Below, in pieces: positions 60,330 through 64,000 of a stretch of DNA of 64,000 nucleotides. The DNA comes from Mangifera indica (Eukaryota > Streptophyta > Magnoliopsida > Sapindales > Anacardiaceae), in assembly GCF_011075055.1 (NCBI RefSeq), contig NC_058147.1:1488001-1552000 (forward strand), given 5' to 3'. Numbering within the stretch: the first letter of the stretch is position 1; every line of letters starts with the position of its first letter. A program made the position numbers and the translations under genes. The notes below the pieces were generated by a model. It searched no databases and was not told the DNA's origin. It was given only the letters and a program-made list of their open reading frames with translations.

Positions 60330-63300
60330 TTAAAGTACTAGGGAAGTAGACTTGATAAATCTCCAGCTGAATGATTTTTGACTAAGGGATCCGGCTAAGA
60401 GGCTGAGTCCGAACACTTCCTTGGGGGCTTGGCCTGGCTGTACAAAGCCTACCAACTTAGCAACAAGAGCAGCGCTGTCATCTATATGGTTCATGTCCTT
60501 TGTGCATGCCCAAATTTGGCGTGCTAACTGTAGACTTCTCTGCTTTGTGTTCAGATCAATATCCCATTTCTGGTATAGCTCCTCTCTCTCTTTTTTAGAG
60601 AATTTTTTATGAATTTGCTTGCTCAACGCTTCTCTCTCTCTATAAATAGCCTTCAAACTGTAGCATAGTAGAATTTCAATCAATGTTTACTTATATATAA
60701 ACAAAATAGTCAACAATTTGGCTGATTATATACCTTGCATTTAAATTCTCTTTGCTGATATTACCGCCCTTAAGAAAGGTTAGCCTTCTAAGCTCCACCT
60801 CCATGTACACAGAATCAGATGGATCACCTTTGAACAGCAGGTAAAAGTAAGTTCTGTGTACTAAAGGTACATTGCATGCATTCCAAAGTTCAATTATCTC
60901 TTTCCGTCTGTTATCGAATTCTGCAGGCCAAGTAGGAACTTGTAGTGCAGCATCCTCTTCTTTCTTCATTACAGAGTCCTCTATATTATTCATCATTGCG
61001 TTCTGAACCTACACCACAACCATTCCCGACTGCTATTAGATAGGAATCCAGCAAAACAAATAAGAAATACAATATAGATTGCTAAGCCAAAAAAGATTGG
61101 CATGAGAATCAAGAAAATCAAAGAGTTTTAAATGGAAAGAGTGACAGGTGGAGGAAGGTGAATGAAGGGGTGGTAGTTCTTACCAGACCACCATAATTTC
61201 TCAGAGACTGAACTTTGCTCATTTCATTTCTGGAATCTTCTGTCTGAGAATGCTTTCTGCTAAGATCTTGAATCTCGGCATTATACTTTAGTTCTGAAAG
61301 CCTCTGATGAATGTCAACTGGTCCTCCATGGAAGCTTTTTTCAGACCCATCAATAGTAGTATAGTCTGCATCTAACTCTTTAAAGCTTTGTGATTCCATT
61401 GAAGCTTCACTAATGGAAGTTTGAGAATCTTTCCTGGAAACATTTCCAAACTTGGCACCATGCTTAGGTACAGAAAGACGTGGATAAAAGTGTCCAGTTC
61501 TTCCGGCAAAGTTTTCTTCCAACCAGTTAGGTGGTGTATTCTCACTGTGGCCTGCCTTCTCAAACGCCAGGGAAGATGGTGTTGACATGAGCATGGGTCT
61601 GCAACTTGTGCTTCTATTTATTTTTGCACTCCTGCAGGTATACACATCTGCATCAGAAGAAGGAGATTGTTCCTGAGGGTTCAAATTGATGAGATAGTGG
61701 ATGGTTCTTTGCAGTTCCTCAATTTTTTGCTTCAAAGCATCATAAATAGGATCTTTGCTTGAGGGGCTTGACTCCTTATCTTTCTTCTGAGGGGATGATT
61801 GTTCCAGATCCCTTTCAATGTCATCCACTTCCTTGCCAGTATCCTCAAGTTTTTCATCTGTTTTTTCAGCACTCTCTTCCCAGCTTTGACGTGGATCAAG
61901 CCCAACAAACTTACGAGTGCCTTCATTCTTCAGAAAATCTTCTTCAGGATTCTCAGAATTCTGAAACTTGGGAGTTTTGTTGGGTGTTTCAAGCCCTGCA
62001 TGAAGAGAATTGGTGGCATCTGGTGAGCTTGATGCTGAATATTCATCGAATCTTGAATGTAGCAAATTCTCTATCCTCAATTCAGCAAGATCACGTTGCT
62101 GAGTCAATTCTCTTATCTCTTTTTCCATCTGTTCTATAATAATCTCTTTCTCTTTCAGCAATGCAGTATAATCATATTTCCCTGAAGTTGTTCGCTGGCT
62201 CTTCATCTCACTTTCCAATTTAGTCAATTCTCTTTGTAACTGCTTTACTAATGCCTTATCGGACATCACCACATTGACATGTGCATTAGTAACTACTTCT
62301 TTAGCACAGGAAGCAAACAAAAGGGTATTTCTTGATTGCTCAATTTGACTGTGAGCAGGGCTCAGAGTGCAAATGATGGCTGTTCTGGCATCGCCTCCAA
62401 GGGAATTTTGCAGAATTCTTGTCAGCTTAGAGTCTCTATAAGGTATGTGTGTGTTCCTTCCCTTGCTGCATCCAGTCATGGGAATATGTTGTTAAGAAAC
62501 AATCATATAAAACTATATAGATAAGAACAAAAGGAGCCAAATAAAAGAATAAGAAAACAAGTTCTAGCAAGAACAATCAAGAAATTGTAGTTCATAAGTA
62601 GAAGGGAACACAAGCACAACAGGCACAGTTTAGTGACTGTTATGAATGAATTGTAGTTTTCACACAAACAAACCTCCAGACCAATCTCAGTCACCTCAAA
62701 TTTTAAGCAATATTGCCTCATCTTTTTTCTTCCCCTTCAAGTGCTAACTCAAGGTCAATCAATAAAAAAATTTCCTTGCATCGACAAATCAATAACCTAA
62801 TATAAACAGTAACCATGACATTTACTAGTATGTTGTTAGGACCTAGGGTCTCTTTAGGACACGTTGTGACACTAGAGGGTAGGGTAAGTACATAAATAGA
62901 AACTAAGATTGTAGAGATGAGAAGAAATCAGAGTTTAGACAGTCTTTAGTCGTAGGCAACCTTTGGACTACAGTAAGGTTTTTAATGGCTCGAATGATTG
63001 AAACTGGTAAGCCTAACTCTTCAAATTATCGGTTAATCCACTATAAATCCCCAAAATCAATAGAAATAACCATTTTCCCTTCAAATGTATTTCGATGTTT
63101 TAGTTAATATTGGTTGGGATCCTATCACATGTCATCCAAAAACTCACTATATCACTCTCAGCATCAAAGGACAATGTGTCATGAATTAGGCCTGCAATCT
63201 GTTATGATTCATAAGTTCAGGAACTATGAATAAATCTACATCAATAATCATAGATGGATGAGATGTATCATTCAAATTTATGATTGTAACAAAAACTCAG

Positions 63301-64000
63301 TAAAATTCTCTGCTTGTAAAGCCATTCATCAAGACCACCTAAAATAAAATGTCTTGCAAATTCAATGTCATTGTAATATTTCATGTGAACAGTTGAGTTC
63401 ATTCTCAAATGAGTCTGATGCTAAAGCCAATATTGAGTTTTCGAAGGCCAATAAAAATTTTAACTGCTAAATCTGTTCAACCTTAATGTGCGAACTACTT
63501 TTCCCAGTGTCAACAAACTGCGATTAATGTGGGAACCTTCTTTTAATCTTACACCAGCTGATAACGCCTGAGAAGCGCGCTCGCTGCCAGCAAGATCTAC
63601 AAAATTCTGCACAAAGAAACAAACTTAAGTTTCCTTCTATGAAAGTCTCCATGGGAATTCTTATTTACCAATAGTTGTTTGTAAGGAGATAAATCATAAC
63701 ATACCACAGTAGCTGCTAGAGTGGCTGATTTGTCAGCGCCAATGTATTCACGAGCAGAACTTTCAATTGTCTGCAAAAATCCAACATGTTGCAGAATAAA
63801 AAGGGTCAAATAAGAGCTTATGCAAGCAGGAGAATTGCTACTTATTTATATTACATACATACCAATCGCAAAATTTGGTGGGATCTGGAGCTGGTTTCGT
63901 TTAGAGAGGTCTCTCCTATCTGTCGTTGAGCTGAAAGAATTCAGCAAAAAGTGAACATATAAATATAATGCCATCTGCTGAAGACAAACCCAGATCTTTT
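60330..64000 (-). CDS. KIN-7 subfamily kinesin with DUF3490, 5' motor exons outside the window
   Basis: Minus-strand exons 63930-63863, 63770-63705, 63606-63482, 62465-61184, 61008-60734 and 60657-60330 join in phase (about 714 residues seen, stop at 60332-60330). The C-terminal half of the motor domain is present: switch I SSRSHQI, switch [19 protein letters not shown] and the [16 protein letters not shown] motif; the P-loop lies beyond 64000. Coiled coil ([17 protein letters not shown], then [16 protein letters not shown]) and a long disordered region follow. The last two exons are the DUF3490/NACK-type C-terminal domain ([23 protein letters not shown] .. [19 protein letters not shown]). 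The architecture matches Arabidopsis KIN-7 members such as At4g38950/At2g21300, plant-specific microtubule motors whose NACK relatives act in the phragmoplast. The apparent Met start at 62479 is intronic; exon 4 begins at 62465 after GATGCAG. Confidence 0.92.

Noticed and set aside
62466..62479. Kinesin start at an internal Met at 62479
   Set aside because: Those codons are intronic: the splice acceptor GATGCAG ends at 62466 and the motor domain continues upstream in exons up to 63930.

Overview
The window is nuclear DNA from a flowering plant, most likely a core eudicot. The genes have short exons with GT-AG introns, the spacers are AT-rich with decayed MITE-like elements, and the encoded proteins are plant-specific (ARC6, basic pentacysteine factor, KIN-7 kinesin with DUF3490, plant V-ATPase proteolipid, plant CGI-58). 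I cannot name the species.

Layout, left to right. 1-691 (-): 5' part of a group I bZIP factor (bZIP29/30 type), cut by the window edge. 2690-3360 (+): a polycistronic C/D-box snoRNA cluster with a telo-box/TATA promoter and four snoRNA units, two of them diverged copies with a 25S rRNA guide and one with an 18S guide. 4072-5235 (-): a class II BASIC PENTACYSTEINE (GAGA-binding) factor with an additional 5' coding exon. 7996-9990 (-): a small three-exon gene for a TMEM42/EamA-like membrane protein fragment. 12103-13005 (+): histone H3.3. 13.0-18.9 kb: gene-free, with a hAT-type MITE bearing a perfect 8-bp target duplication and a 0.77-kb long-inverted-repeat element. 18943-20583 (-): a single-exon secreted copper-radical oxidase (glyoxal/aldehyde oxidase). 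20.7-30.3 kb: AT-rich gene desert. 30859-38865 (+): LDL3, a SWIRM/amine-oxidase histone demethylase homologue, eight coding exons, 1929 residues. 41400-42446 (+): V-ATPase subunit c. 44295-47873 (+): CGI-58-like alpha/beta hydrolase, nine exons. 49632-53029 (-): an LRR receptor-like kinase broken by a one-base deletion. 56110-59749 (+): ARC6, seven exons. 60330 to beyond 64000 (-): a KIN-7 kinesin whose 5' motor exons lie outside the window.

The genes are housekeeping or developmental (chromatin, vacuolar acidification, lipid homeostasis, plastid division, phragmoplast/microtubules) and do not form one pathway. From memory, the set bZIP29/30 - BPC4/5 - VHA-c - KIN-7 is also clustered in Arabidopsis on chromosomes 4 and 2 (around At4g38900-At4g38950 and At2g21230-At2g21300), which would make this an ancestral eudicot block. 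The most informative non-coding signal is the snoRNA cluster. The most consequential coding anomaly is the kinase frameshift. I found no clearly new biological system. Exon coordinates were assigned by eye from reading frame, GT-AG borders and protein family continuity.
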